From BOKV01 sp041739465 (GTDB taxonomy: Bacteria > Pseudomonadota > Alphaproteobacteria > Rhizobiales > Rhizobiaceae): a stretch of 64,000 nucleotides of DNA. The position numbers were made by a program, and so were the translations under genes. The notes under the pieces were generated by a model that did no database searches, was not told the DNA's origin, and was given only the letters and a program-made list of their open reading frames with translations. The stretch spans positions 76,883 to 140,882 of the forward strand of contig JBGSNX010000073.1 of assembly GCA_041739465.1 (NCBI GenBank). The letters run 5' to 3'. Below, in pieces: positions 36,092 through 45,578 of this stretch (the stretch's first letter is position 1; each line of letters opens with the position of its first letter).

Positions 36092-37978
36092 ATGCCAGCT
36101 GGCAACAAGTTTGATGTAATCGTGATTGGTGGGGGCCATGCCGGTACGGAGGCCGCGGCGGCTTCCGCGCGCGCTGGTGCACGCACTGCGCTTGTCACCC
36201 ACAAGTTCGAGACCATTGGGGTGATGTCTTGCAATCCGGCAATCGGCGGTCTCGGCAAGGGCCATCTGGTGCGGGAGATTGATGCGCTGGACGGTATCAT
36301 GGGCCGCGCTGCTGACATGGGCGGTATCCAGTTCCGCATGCTGAACCGGCGCAAGGGGCCGGCGGTTCGCGGGCCAAGGACACAAGCCGATCGCAAGCTG
36401 TACCGGTTGGCGGTACAGGAATCGATTCGGAACCAGAACGGTCTTGAAGTAATCGAATCGTCGGTGGATGATTTGCTGATCCTTGATGGGCGGATTGCCG
36501 GAGTGGTCCTGGGCGATGGGCGGCAGATATTGTGCGGGGCAGTCGTTCTGACCACCGGGACGTTCCTGCGAGGCCTTGTGCATATCGGCGAGACAAAGTT
36601 TCCTGCCGGGCGTATGGGCGAGGAGCCAGCCATCGGACTTGCCCTGACGCTTGAGCGCGCGGGATTTTCGCTTGGGCGGCTGAAAACCGGAACACCGGCG
36701 CGGCTTGACGGGCGGACCATCGACTGGAGTCGGCTGGAAATGCAGTCGGCGGACGATGAACCCGTGCCGTTTTCGACGATGACGGATGTGCTGCCCAACG
36801 CGCAGATCGAATGCGGGGTTACGCGGACAAACGCCAGGACGCATGCGGTGATCGAACAGAACATCCACCGCTCGGCGATGTATTCGGGGCAAATCGCCGG
36901 GGTTGGCCCACGCTATTGTCCCTCGGTGGAAGACAAGATCGTGCGATTTGGTGACCGGGAAGGTCACCAGATATTCCTTGAACCCGAAGGGTTGGATGAC
37001 CACACGGTCTATCCAAACGGTATTTCCACGTCGCTGCCACTCGAGGTTCAGCGCGAATTCATCGCGACAATCGAAGGTTTGGAGCAGGCGACCATCCTGC
37101 AGCCCGGCTATGCAATCGAATATGATCATGTTGATCCGCGGGAACTTTATCCAAGTCTTGAAACAAAACGTCTTGCTGGGCTGTTTCTGGCCGGCCAGAT
37201 CAACGGCACAACCGGGTATGAAGAGGCGGCGGCGCAGGGCCTGGCTGCTGGGATCAATGCGGCGCGGCTTTGTGGCGCGCAGGAGCCGGTGCATTTTTCG
37301 CGGGCGCAGAGCTATATCGGGGTGATGATCGACGATCTCGTGACGCGCGGAGTGACCGAGCCTTACCGCATGTTCACGTCGCGCGCGGAATACCGGCTTT
37401 CCCTGCGTGCGGACAATGCCGATCAACGACTGACACCTTTGGGCGAAAGTCTGGGCATTGTGGGGCGCGAGCGTTCCCAACGGTTCGCCAAGAAGAAGGC
37501 ATTGCTCGATTCGGTGACGGAACGACTGAAGGCTGTGTCCACGACACCCAACGAGGCCCAACAGCTCGGCATCCAATTGAACAATGACGGAGTGCGCCGC
37601 TCCGGCTGGCAATTGCTTTCCTATCCGGACCTCGAATATGCCGACATTGCTCGGTTGCAGCCTGAACTTGCTTCAGTCCCCAAGGATATTGCCGATCAAT
37701 TGAAGGTCGAGGCGACCTATTCCGTTTATCTGGGACGGCAGAAGGTTGATATTGCTGCGCTTGAACGCGAAGAGGCGGTTGCCATTCCAGGTGACTTCCG
37801 GTTCGGCGACCTCTCGGGGCTTTCGATCGAGTTAGTCCAGAAGCTGGAGCGGGTCCGTCCTGCCAGTCTTGGACAGGCTGGCCGCATCGAAGGGATGACG
37901 CCTGCCGCCCTGTCGTTGATCCTGGGTCATATCAAACGTGACGCCCGCAAGGTTTCTCCCGGCATAAGGCAGGCGTGA
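36092..37978 (+). CDS. mnmG: tRNA uridine-5-carboxymethylaminomethyl synthesis protein MnmG (GidA)
   Basis: MnmG is the FAD-dependent partner of MnmE in wobble-uridine modification. The 628 aa protein has the dinucleotide-binding VIGGGHAGTEAA at the N-terminus, the two family signatures (NPAIGGLGKGHLVREIDALDG and GQINGTTGYEEAAAQGL) and a C-terminal helical MnmE-binding domain. ATG at 36092 follows CCAGGAG. The stop is 3 bp before rsmG, and the long antisense frame over this gene is a shadow. Confidence 0.98.
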   Translation: MPAGNKFDVIVIGGGHAGTEAAAASARAGARTALVTHKFETIGVMSCNPAIGGLGKGHLVREIDALDGIMGRAADMGGIQFRMLNRRKGPAVRGPRTQADRKLYRLAVQESIRNQNGLEVIESSVDDLLILDGRIAGVVLGDGRQILCGAVVLTTGTFLRGLVHIGETKFPAGRMGEEPAIGLALTLERAGFSLGRLKTGTPARLDGRTIDWSRLEMQSADDEPVPFSTMTDVLPNAQIECGVTRTNARTHAVIEQNIHRSAMYSGQIAGVGPRYCPSVEDKIVRFGDREGHQIFLEPEGLDDHTVYPNGISTSLPLEVQREFIATIEGLEQATILQPGYAIEYDHVDPRELYPSLETKRLAGLFLAGQINGTTGYEEAAAQGLAAGINAARLCGAQEPVHFSRAQSYIGVMIDDLVTRGVTEPYRMFTSRAEYRLSLRADNADQRLTPLGESLGIVGRERSQRFAKKKALLDSVTERLKAVSTTPNEAQQLGIQLNNDGVRRSGWQLLSYPDLEYADIARLQPELASVPKDIADQLKVEATYSVYLGRQKVDIAALEREEAVAIPGDFRFGDLSGLSIELVQKLERVRPASLGQAGRIEGMTPAALSLILGHIKRDARKVSPGIRQA

Positions 37979-37981
37979 GCG

Positions 37982-38647
37982 GTGCAGCGCATTGAAAGCC
38001 TGCTCGATGATCAGCGCCAATTGCTGGAAAGCATCCATCCTGTTTCACGTGAAACATTGGACCGGCTGGAGCGGTATCGGCAAGTGCTGGTGCAATGGCA
38101 GGCCAAGACCAATCTGGTTGCTCCCGCAACGCTCAACGATTTCTGGACACGGCATGTTGCAGACAGTCTGCAGATCAAGGCGCTTGCTCCAAATGCAGTG
38201 CGGATGGTTGATCTTGGCAGTGGCGGCGGATTTCCCGGCATGGTGTTGGCAATTGCAGGTTCTGAGCAGCCGGGCAGCGAGCACCATCTTGTTGAAAGTC
38301 TCAACAAGAAATGTGCCTTCCTGCGGGCAGTTGGCATCGAGACCGGCACGCGCTGCACTGTGCACTGCCAAAGAATCGAGTCGGCTGCGAAACAGATCGC
38401 GCAATCCACGATCAGGCCGCAAATTGTAACGGCCCGCGCATTGGCTGCTTTGCCCAAACTGCTTGAACTTGCAGAGCCTTTGATGGCTGTCGGGGCCAAA
38501 GCCCTGTTCCACAAGGGGCGGGATTATCTTGCCGAGATCGAAGAATGCCGTGGTTTGTGGCAGTTCGATCTGGTAGTACACGCGAGCAAGATCGAGACCG
38601 GTTCGGCCATCCTCGAGATTTCGAATTTGGCACGAAGTGCACGCTGA
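37982..38647 (+). CDS. rsmG: 16S rRNA (guanine527-N7) methyltransferase RsmG (GidB)
   Basis: RsmG methylates G527 in 16S rRNA using SAM. The 221 aa protein has the SAM loop VDLGSGGGFPGMVLAI and LVESLNKKCAFLR. The start is GTG 3 bp after the mnmG stop. Codons for VSRET near the N-terminus form a perfect parS site, so this sequence serves both the enzyme and chromosome segregation. Confidence 0.96.
   Translation: MQRIESLLDDQRQLLESIHPVSRETLDRLERYRQVLVQWQAKTNLVAPATLNDFWTRHVADSLQIKALAPNAVRMVDLGSGGGFPGMVLAIAGSEQPGSEHHLVESLNKKCAFLRAVGIETGTRCTVHCQRIESAAKQIAQSTIRPQIVTARALAALPKLLELAEPLMAVGAKALFHKGRDYLAEIEECRGLWQFDLVVHASKIETGSAILEISNLARSAR
38041..38056. promoter_or_regulatory. parS: parS centromere site 2 (inside rsmG)
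   Basis: A second perfect TGTTTCACGTGAAACA lies within the rsmG coding sequence, spelling part of PVSRETL. It is 2031 bp from parS site 1, about 8.6 kb from the DnaA-box region and 660 bp upstream of parA. Confidence 0.95.
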
Positions 38648-38701
38648 AATCGCGGTGTGCCAGGTCGGCCTGGAAACAATCACGGACGACGGAAACAACA
38701 A

Positions 38702-39505
38702 ATGGGCGCGAGAACTGGTTCCAGGGTCATTGTTGTTGCAAACCAGAAGGGCGGCGTTGGCAAGACCACGACGGCCATAAATCTGGCGACTGCACTCGCC
38801 GCCATCGGCAAAACCGTGCTGCTGATGGATCTGGACCCGCAGGGCAATGCGTCCACCGGCCTTGGGATTGACAAGAACGCCCGCGAAGTTTCGACCTACG
38901 ATCTGCTGACCGGCAGGGCATTGTTGAAAGACACGCTGATTGCGACCGCAGTTCCGCGGCTTTATGTGTCGCCGTCCACCCTTGACCTGCTTGGCGTCGA
39001 GATGGAAATCTCCGGCGCGCCCGACCGCACCTACCGCATTCGCCGTGCCATTGAGGAATATGTGCCCAATGGCATCCGGTTCGATCACATACTGATCGAT
39101 TGTCCGCCGTCGCTGAACCTTCTGACACTCAATGCGATGGCGGCTGCGCACGCCCTGCTGGTGCCGCTGCAATGCGAGTTTTTTGCGCTGGAAGGCTTGA
39201 GCCAGTTGCTCCAGACATTCGAGCAGGTTCGCGGGTCGATCAATCCCGAGCTTGAATTGCAGGGAATTGTCCTGACCATGTACGACAAACGCAACAATCT
39301 GTCGGACCAGGTCGTTGAGGATGTTCGCAAATATCTGGGCGACAAAGTGTATGAGACCGTCATTCCCCGCAATGTGCGTATTTCAGAAGCGCCGTCTTAT
39401 GGCAAGCCGGCTATCCTTTACGATCTGAAATGCTCCGGCAGCCAAGCCTATCTGCGTCTCGCCTCGGAGGTCATCAAGCGCGAGCGCAAGCTTGCAGCGG
39501 CCTGA
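38702..39505 (+). CDS. parA: Chromosome partitioning ATPase ParA (Soj)
   Basis: ParA is the Walker-type ATPase that moves ParB-parS complexes apart after replication. The 267 aa protein has the deviant Walker A KGGVGKTTT near residues 16-24, DLDPQGNASTGLG (switch I) and LIDCPPSLNLLT (switch II). Its short N-terminus, without a helix-turn-helix, is that of a chromosomal ParA. The ATG at 38702 is used; the frame extends to 38657. Confidence 0.97.
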   Translation: MGARTGSRVIVVANQKGGVGKTTTAINLATALAAIGKTVLLMDLDPQGNASTGLGIDKNAREVSTYDLLTGRALLKDTLIATAVPRLYVSPSTLDLLGVEMEISGAPDRTYRIRRAIEEYVPNGIRFDHILIDCPPSLNLLTLNAMAAAHALLVPLQCEFFALEGLSQLLQTFEQVRGSINPELELQGIVLTMYDKRNNLSDQVVEDVRKYLGDKVYETVIPRNVRISEAPSYGKPAILYDLKCSGSQAYLRLASEVIKRERKLAAA

Positions 39506-39597
39506 GCGAGGCTTCTTGTGATGGTATCGCGAACTGCCAATAATTGATTCAGTACCGGAACAATCCGGAATAGCATATGAATGGAGTCTATAGCGAA

Positions 39598-40527
39598 ATG
39601 GCGGAGGATAATTCACGCAAGCGGCTTGGTCGTGGTCTGGCAGCGCTGATTGGCGACAATGACAGCGGCATGAACAATTTTGGCCGGCCCGCCGCCGAGC
39701 TGCGTGCGGACCGCAAAGTGCCCATCGAGCACATTCGAGCCAATGCCAACAATCCGCGCAGGCATTTTGACGAAACGGGCCTTTCTGAACTTGCCCGCTC
39801 GATTGCCGAACATGGCATAGTCCAGCCAATCCTGGTGCGCACCATCAAGGCGGGGTCTGCTTCAGTTGATGCAGGCACCGCGAAATTCGAGATCATCGCT
39901 GGAGAGAGGCGTTGGCGGGCTGCCGCAAAGGCGGGCCTACATGACGTGCCGGTGGTCATCCGTGAAGTTGAAGACAAGCAGGCGCTGGAACTGGCGATCA
40001 TCGAAAACGTGCAGCGCGCTGATCTCAACCCGCTGGAAGAAGCGCGTGGCTACCAGCAATTGCTGGATGATTATGACTACAGCCAGGCTGACCTTGGCAC
40101 CGTGATCGGCAAGAGCCGGAGCCATGTTGCAAACACCCTGCGGCTGCTGAAACTGCCGCAAGCGGTGCAGGCCATGGTCAATGAAGGCACGCTTTCGGCT
40201 GGACATGCGCGCACGCTGGTGACCGCGTCCGACCCGTTGCGATTGGCCGAACGCATTGTGAGCCAAGGACTGTCAGTGCGACAGGCTGAGGCGATGGCGC
40301 AAGAAGGCCAAGCTGAAAGTAGCAAGCTCGGCGAAGTTGCAATGCCCATGCCGGTGCTCGAAACCAAAAGCGCCGACCTGCTGGCGCTGGAAAAGCGGCT
40401 GTCTGATCTGCTTGGGCTGAAGGTGGCCATTGCGTGGAATGGCTCAGGCGGCGGTGACATCAAGATAAAGTACGGAACGTTGGAACAACTGGAAGGTGTA
40501 TGCCGCCGGTTGGAGAATGATCTCTAG
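39598..40527 (+). CDS. parB: Chromosome partitioning protein ParB (Spo0J)
   Basis: ParB is a CTP-dependent clamp that loads at parS and spreads along DNA. The 309 aa protein opens MAEDNSRKRLGRGLAALIG, with a ParA-stimulating basic N-terminus. It carries the CTP-binding box AGERRWRAAAKAG, the ENVQRADLNPLEEARGY segment and a helix-turn-helix (QADLGTVIGKSRSHVANTLRLL), and ends in a dimerisation domain. ATG at 39577, with GGAA six bases upstream, is an alternative start. Convergent with holA, 3 bp apart. Confidence 0.97.
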   Translation: MAEDNSRKRLGRGLAALIGDNDSGMNNFGRPAAELRADRKVPIEHIRANANNPRRHFDETGLSELARSIAEHGIVQPILVRTIKAGSASVDAGTAKFEIIAGERRWRAAAKAGLHDVPVVIREVEDKQALELAIIENVQRADLNPLEEARGYQQLLDDYDYSQADLGTVIGKSRSHVANTLRLLKLPQAVQAMVNEGTLSAGHARTLVTASDPLRLAERIVSQGLSVRQAEAMAQEGQAESSKLGEVAMPMPVLETKSADLLALEKRLSDLLGLKVAIAWNGSGGGDIKIKYGTLEQLEGVCRRLENDL

Positions 40528-40530
40528 GAA

Positions 40531-41574
40531 TCAATTCCGCTGCCGTCGCAGCCGGGATGCTTCGTTGGCGATTGCCAGCAATTCACGCCCGGCAATTGCG
40601 CTACCCAAACCGCCGTTCGAGCGGGCTTGAAACACCGAAGCATCAAGCCGCGCCAATGCTTTAGCCAAGGCGCTCGCGTTCCAGATGCCCAGCGCCCGTT
40701 CAAAGGCCTGTTTTCGTGAAAAATGCAACGGCGGCCGCATTCCGGCAATGATCACCTGCGCAGGAGCCCGGTTTGCATCCATCTTGTGCCGCGCGAGCTG
40801 CAGGGCCTGAAAATGGCGCAGCGCCGAGAGCAACAACATGTCGCCAGAAACACCGGCCGCCGACAATCGCGGCAGCATCTCATTCAACGCGGCCGCATCG
40901 CCGCTTGCAGCAGCATCCACCAGATCATCTGTCGCAATCGCGGAGGTGTCGCCGATCAAGGCCTGGACATCGGCCAGTGTGACCTTGCCCTGGCCCTCGC
41001 AATACAGCGCCAGTTTGCTGATTTCATTGCGGCTCATGCGCCGGTCGCTGCCCAGATTGGAAGCCAGCGCCAAAACGGCGTCGGCGTCGATTGCCAGTCC
41101 GGCTGCCTGCATCTCGGTCTTGATCAACCGCTCAATATCGGCGCTGCTGTCGGGATAGCAGGGGATTGCCATCGCCTTTGCGGCCTTTTCCACGTTTCGG
41201 CGCAGGGCTGATTCACGCTTCAAATCGCCGGCTTCAATGATGACCCAGCAATCAATCGGTGATTTCTCGAGCAATGGCCGAACCGCATCGCTGAGGTTTC
41301 GCCGGGTCGAACCGCTGACCCGGATCAGTCGGGCTCCGCCGAACATGCCGATGGTCCCAGCTTCATCGGCCAGTCTGCCGCTTTCGGCAGCATTGTCGGC
41401 ATCCATGCGAATGAGGGAAAACGGATCTTTCAGATCGACGCCAAATTTGCCGGAAAGCGCATCGGCCCGCTCGGATACCATGCCTGCATCCGGTCCATAC
41501 AGCAGCCAAACACTGATTGAGCGATCCGGTCGTTCGATCATCGCTGCGGCTTGCGCCGCCTTGGCCTCAGCCAT
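40531..41574 (-). CDS. holA: DNA polymerase III delta subunit
   Basis: HolA opens the beta clamp within the clamp loader. The 347 aa protein has the family start WLLYGPDAGMVSERA at about 22-36, an AAA+-like core without a functional P-loop and a helical collar domain. The frame continues upstream over lptE; the ATG at 41574 gives family length. It begins 1 bp after the lptE stop, part of leuS-lptE-holA. Confidence 0.93.
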   Translation of the reverse strand: MAEAKAAQAAAMIERPDRSISVWLLYGPDAGMVSERADALSGKFGVDLKDPFSLIRMDADNAAESGRLADEAGTIGMFGGARLIRVSGSTRRNLSDAVRPLLEKSPIDCWVIIEAGDLKRESALRRNVEKAAKAMAIPCYPDSSADIERLIKTEMQAAGLAIDADAVLALASNLGSDRRMSRNEISKLALYCEGQGKVTLADVQALIGDTSAIATDDLVDAAASGDAAALNEMLPRLSAAGVSGDMLLLSALRHFQALQLARHKMDANRAPAQVIIAGMRPPLHFSRKQAFERALGIWNASALAKALARLDASVFQARSNGGLGSAIAGRELLAIANEASRLRRQRN

Positions 41575-41575
41575 G

Positions 41576-42094
41576 TTATCCGCGAAGGTCGGCAGCGAGC
41601 GCCAGCCGCAACTGTTCAGCTGCATCACGGGCTGCGCGGTTTTCGGCATCCCGCAAGGCGCGAGAGTTTGCAAAATTCTGGGTGGTACGGTCATAAGGCG
41701 CGGTGGCGACGCGGCTGCCGCCGTTCACGCGGCTGTTGGTGGTGGTGTCAATCAGGTCGTAGCTGACCGTCACCGTGACTGCTCCGGCGGTAAAGTCGCG
41801 AATGTTTCGCACCGCGGCATATTCGTTTCCGGTCGCGCTTACCCGGATGCGGGCCTCATAGCGTGTTTCAAGCGGGTCACGTCCGCCATGCAGCAGGAAA
41901 ATCAGATGGTTGCGCAGTTGCTGACCAACGCGCGTATCGACCTGACTGACGGAAACCTGCGAAAGCGTGCTGCCGGCAGCTGATGGGTCTGAAATTCCTG
42001 CGGAGCCGTACAACGGCTCCCAGGTGCAACCCGCCAGCATGGCCGGGCCGATGATTGCCAAAGCCGCCAAAAAGCTGCGTCTGGTTGATTGCAT
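41576..42094 (-). CDS. lptE: LPS-assembly lipoprotein LptE
   Basis: LptE is the outer-membrane lipoprotein that plugs and assists LptD in inserting lipopolysaccharide. From ATG 42094 the 172 aa precursor has a lipoprotein signal: basic STRRS, a hydrophobic core and the lipobox LAGC with Cys about residue 23. The mature part has WEPLYG near the N-terminus and a long C-terminal helix rich in Ala, Arg and Glu. GGAAAG precedes this start; ATG at 42118 is the alternative. It lies between leuS and holA. Confidence 0.88.
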   Translation of the reverse strand: MQSTRRSFLAALAIIGPAMLAGCTWEPLYGSAGISDPSAAGSTLSQVSVSQVDTRVGQQLRNHLIFLLHGGRDPLETRYEARIRVSATGNEYAAVRNIRDFTAGAVTVTVSYDLIDTTTNSRVNGGSRVATAPYDRTTQNFANSRALRDAENRAARDAAEQLRLALAADLRG

Positions 42095-42131
42095 GAGGCT
42101 GGTCTTTCCAAAATCCATGGCAGGTTTCACT

Positions 42132-44777
42132 TCAGGCAACAATGTTGACGATTCTTTTCGGCACAACGATGACCTTGCGTGGCGCCTTGCCCTCAAGCGC
42201 CTTGTGTATCACATCAAGTGCAAGGACTGCAGCAACAATGTCGGCCTCGCCAGCATCTGCGGCAATGGTCACTTCGCTCCGCTTCTTGCCATTGATCTGC
42301 ACCGGCAGTGTCAATTGGTCCTCGACCAGCATGGCTGGATCGGCCGAAGGCCAGGGCATTGCCGCCACCAATGTCTTGTGACCAAGGGTTTCCCAGCAGG
42401 CTTCCGCCAGATGTGGCATCATTGGTGCAATCATTTGCACCATCAAGGCAGCAACATTGCGCAAATGCGGCGATGTTTCGCCGTTACGCGAAGCGCGAAC
42501 AGCGTCTTCAACGGCATTGGCAAGGGTGTAGATCTGGGCGACCGCGCTGTTGAAGCGCAATTCGGCGATCATGGTATCGACTTTGGACAAGGTGCGGTGT
42601 GCAAGGCGCAAAAGGTCGTCGGGTTCGGCAGCCTGACCCATTTCGACTGACAAGCCGATTTCCCCGGTCATGCGCCAAATTCGTTGGACGAACCGGTGTG
42701 CGCCCTCCACACCCGCCTCCGTCCAGATCACGTCGCGGTCGGGCGGCGAATCCGACAGCATGAACCAGCGAGCGGTATCGGCCCCGTAACTTGCAATGAT
42801 GTCGTCGGGATCCACGACATTCTTCTTGGATTTGGACATCTTCTCGATGGAGCCAACTTCGATTTTCAGCCTCTGTGTTCCGTCAGGGCGAACCATCAAA
42901 TGTTGCGGCGGAACCGGAGATATCGAAGCAAAGCCAACATCGGTATTGGCTACGGATTTGCCGTCCACCTGATCGAAGGCGACATTTGCGGGTTCGATCC
43001 ACTTCCCCCCCGGTTCCTTGTACGTCTCGTGAACCACCATTCCCTGCGTGAAAAGCCCACGGAAAGGTTCGTCAGCGCCGCCATGGCCGGTCTGGCGCAT
43101 GGCACGTGCAAAAAACCGCGAATACAACAGGTGCAGGATCGCGTGCTCGATACCGCCAATGTATTGGTCGACCGGCAGCCAGTGGCCAACGGTCTGTGGT
43201 TCAGTCGGCGTTGATGCCTCTGGTGCCGTGAATCTTGCGAAATACCAGGACGAATCGACAAAGGTGTCCATGGTGTCGGTTTCGCGCAAGGCGGCCTTGC
43301 CGCATTGCGGGCAGGTCGTGTTGCGCCAGGTCGGATGGCGGTCCAGCGGATTGCCAGGGCGGTCAAAATCGACGTCGTCGGGCAGGCGAACCGGGAGGTT
43401 TTCCTTCTTCTCGGGCACCACGCCGCAGCTTTCGCAATGAATGACCGGTATGGGGCAGCCCCAATAGCGCTGGCGCGAAATGCCCCAGTCGCGCAGCCTG
43501 AAGCGGACCTGGCCCTCGCCAAGATCGCGGCTTTCCATCCAGTTGATGGTGGTCTCGACCGCGTCATAGCCTGTTGCCGTGGTGATGCCGGCAAAGTGGT
43601 CGACATAGTCCACCGGCACATCCTTGGCCGGCACCAGGGCTTCGGTTCCAACCTCACTCACCATGCCGAGCATGTTGAAGGCGTTCACCACTGGCAGGTC
43701 ATACTTGCGAGCGAAATCAAGGTCGCGCTGGTCATGGCTCGGGCAGCCGAAAATGGCTCCGGTGCCATATTCGATCAGAACGAAATTGCCGATCCAAACC
43801 GGAATGGTCTGGTCAGGGTAAATCGGATGGCGCACCTTCAGGCCGGTGTCCATCCCGAGCTTTTCGGCCTTTTCAACCGCTTCTTCGGATGTGCCAATGC
43901 GGCGGCACTCCTCACAAAACCGGGCTATTGCCTGATTTTCCTGCGAAAGCACTTTTGCCAGCGGGTGGTCGGCGGAAATTGCGAGGAAACTTGCGCCTCG
44001 CAACGTGTCGGGACGGGTTGAATAGCAAACAAGGTTCTCAAAGCCGTGGCTTGGCGCGGCCAAAGGGAACGGTATTTCAATGCCACGGCTGCGGCCGATC
44101 CAGTTGGCCTGCATCAGTCGGACTTTTTCCGGCCAGCGGTCGAGACCCTCCAGCGAATCCAGCAGGTCCTGCGAATAGTCCGATATCTTGAAGAACCACT
44201 GCGTGAGTTCGCGTTGTTCCACCAGCGCGCCGGACCGCCAGCCGCGACCATCAATCACCTGCTCATTGGCAAGCACTGTCTGGTCGATCGGGTCCCAGTT
44301 GACCTTGGACTTGCGGCGATAGGCAATTCCCGCCTCAAGGAAGTCCAGGAACAAGTGCTGCTGCTGCTGGTAATATTCGACGTCGCAGGTTGCAAACTCG
44401 CGTGACCAGTCAATGGACAGGCCCATTGTCTTGAGCTGCTTGCGCATTGCCGCGATGTTGTCATAGGTCCAGGCCTTCGGGTGGACCTTGTTCTGCATCG
44501 CAGCGTTCTCTGCAGGCATGCCGAACGCATCCCATCCCATCGGGTGCAAAACCTCATGGCCCTTTGCCCGCATGAAACGGGCAACGACATCGCCCATGGC
44601 GTAATTGCGCACATGGCCCATGTGAATGCGCCCGGATGGATACGGGAACATTTCAAGCACGTAGTATTTCGGCTTGTTGCTGGTTGCACCGCGCGGGGTC
44701 TCGAAAAGCTTCTGCGCTTCCCAAACCTTTTGCCAGCGGGCTTCGGTTTCGCTTGCGTTGTAGCGTGGGCTGGCCAT
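42132..44777 (-). CDS. leuS: Leucyl-tRNA synthetase
   Basis: LeuS attaches leucine to tRNA-Leu. The 881 aa class I enzyme has the HIGH motif as HMGH in YPSGRIHMGHVRNY, the CP1 editing domain, zinc-type pairs CESCG and CPQCG, and KMSKS in EKMSKSKKNVVDP. ATG at 44777 gives MASPRYNASETEARWQ, the usual start; the longer frame enters the gap before the divergent gene. lptE begins 37 bp downstream. Confidence 0.98.
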   Translation of the reverse strand: MASPRYNASETEARWQKVWEAQKLFETPRGATSNKPKYYVLEMFPYPSGRIHMGHVRNYAMGDVVARFMRAKGHEVLHPMGWDAFGMPAENAAMQNKVHPKAWTYDNIAAMRKQLKTMGLSIDWSREFATCDVEYYQQQQHLFLDFLEAGIAYRRKSKVNWDPIDQTVLANEQVIDGRGWRSGALVEQRELTQWFFKISDYSQDLLDSLEGLDRWPEKVRLMQANWIGRSRGIEIPFPLAAPSHGFENLVCYSTRPDTLRGASFLAISADHPLAKVLSQENQAIARFCEECRRIGTSEEAVEKAEKLGMDTGLKVRHPIYPDQTIPVWIGNFVLIEYGTGAIFGCPSHDQRDLDFARKYDLPVVNAFNMLGMVSEVGTEALVPAKDVPVDYVDHFAGITTATGYDAVETTINWMESRDLGEGQVRFRLRDWGISRQRYWGCPIPVIHCESCGVVPEKKENLPVRLPDDVDFDRPGNPLDRHPTWRNTTCPQCGKAALRETDTMDTFVDSSWYFARFTAPEASTPTEPQTVGHWLPVDQYIGGIEHAILHLLYSRFFARAMRQTGHGGADEPFRGLFTQGMVVHETYKEPGGKWIEPANVAFDQVDGKSVANTDVGFASISPVPPQHLMVRPDGTQRLKIEVGSIEKMSKSKKNVVDPDDIIASYGADTARWFMLSDSPPDRDVIWTEAGVEGAHRFVQRIWRMTGEIGLSVEMGQAAEPDDLLRLAHRTLSKVDTMIAELRFNSAVAQIYTLANAVEDAVRASRNGETSPHLRNVAALMVQMIAPMMPHLAEACWETLGHKTLVAAMPWPSADPAMLVEDQLTLPVQINGKKRSEVTIAADAGEADIVAAVLALDVIHKALEGKAPRKVIVVPKRIVNIVA

Positions 44778-44890
44778 ATGCGCTTGTCTCTGCAGAATTT
44801 GCCGGAAAAAAAGGTATTGCGTGGTCAACCAGAAATCGGTGCAGGGGTCAACTGTCGCGCATGCCGGCAAACAAACGGAACGGGAAGAAC

Positions 44891-45556
44891 ATGATGGGTG
44901 ATGCGGTCGCAAACCTGCGCAAAATAGAAGCAAGGATTGCTTCCAGCCAAACAAAGGCCGGCCGCGAGCCTGGGTCAACCATTCTGGTGGTTGTTAGCAA
45001 GACGTTCGAAGCGCAGGACATTGAACCGGTTCTGGCGAGCGGCCACCGGGTTTTCGGCGAGAACCGGGTTCAGGAAGCGGCGGGAAAATGGCCGCAATTG
45101 CGCAAAGCCCATCCTGGCATCGAGCTTCACCTGATCGGGCCTTTGCAGAGCAACAAGGCCGCAGAAGCGGTGGCGCTGTTTGATGTGATTGAAACCGTGG
45201 ACCGGGAGAAGATTGCAGCCGCCCTGTCAGCCGAGATGAAGCGACAAGGCAGGCATTTGCGGTTCCATGTTCAGGTCAACACAGGAAAAGAGCCGCAAAA
45301 GGCGGGCATTGAACCGGAGAAACTAGCGGTTTTTGTCAACAATTGCAGGACGGTGCATGGTCTCGAGATTGAAGGCCTGATGTGCATACCGCCTGTGGAC
45401 CAGGATCCTGCGGAGCATTTTGCCATGTTGGCCGGTCTGGCCCGCGAATGCAGGGTCGGCAAGCTATCAATGGGGATGTCCGGCGACTTTGAAACCGCGA
45501 TTGCCCATGGTGCAACGCATGTTCGCGTTGGCAGTGCCATTTTTGGCAGCCGTTGA
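44891..45556 (+). CDS. YggS-family PLP homeostasis protein (PLPBP)
   Basis: A cytosolic PLP-binding protein of the alanine-racemase-like barrel family that controls free PLP levels. The 221 aa protein has the PLP lysine K37 in VVVSKTF, GENRVQEAAGKW, LHLIGPLQSNKA and a C-terminal SMGMSGDFETAIAHGATHVRVGSAIFG. Two adjacent ATGs (44891, 44894) follow GGGAAG; either may be used. It diverges from leuS with 113 bp between. Confidence 0.95.
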   Translation: MMGDAVANLRKIEARIASSQTKAGREPGSTILVVVSKTFEAQDIEPVLASGHRVFGENRVQEAAGKWPQLRKAHPGIELHLIGPLQSNKAAEAVALFDVIETVDREKIAAALSAEMKRQGRHLRFHVQVNTGKEPQKAGIEPEKLAVFVNNCRTVHGLEIEGLMCIPPVDQDPAEHFAMLAGLARECRVGKLSMGMSGDFETAIAHGATHVRVGSAIFGSR

Positions 45557-45578
45557 TCCTGCGCGCTTTTGTTGCGAG

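Noticed and set aside
36014..37612. Long open frame (532 codons) antisense to mnmG
   Set aside because: It lies wholly opposite mnmG, whose protein is fully recognised; the antisense translation has no family motif and reflects codon bias.
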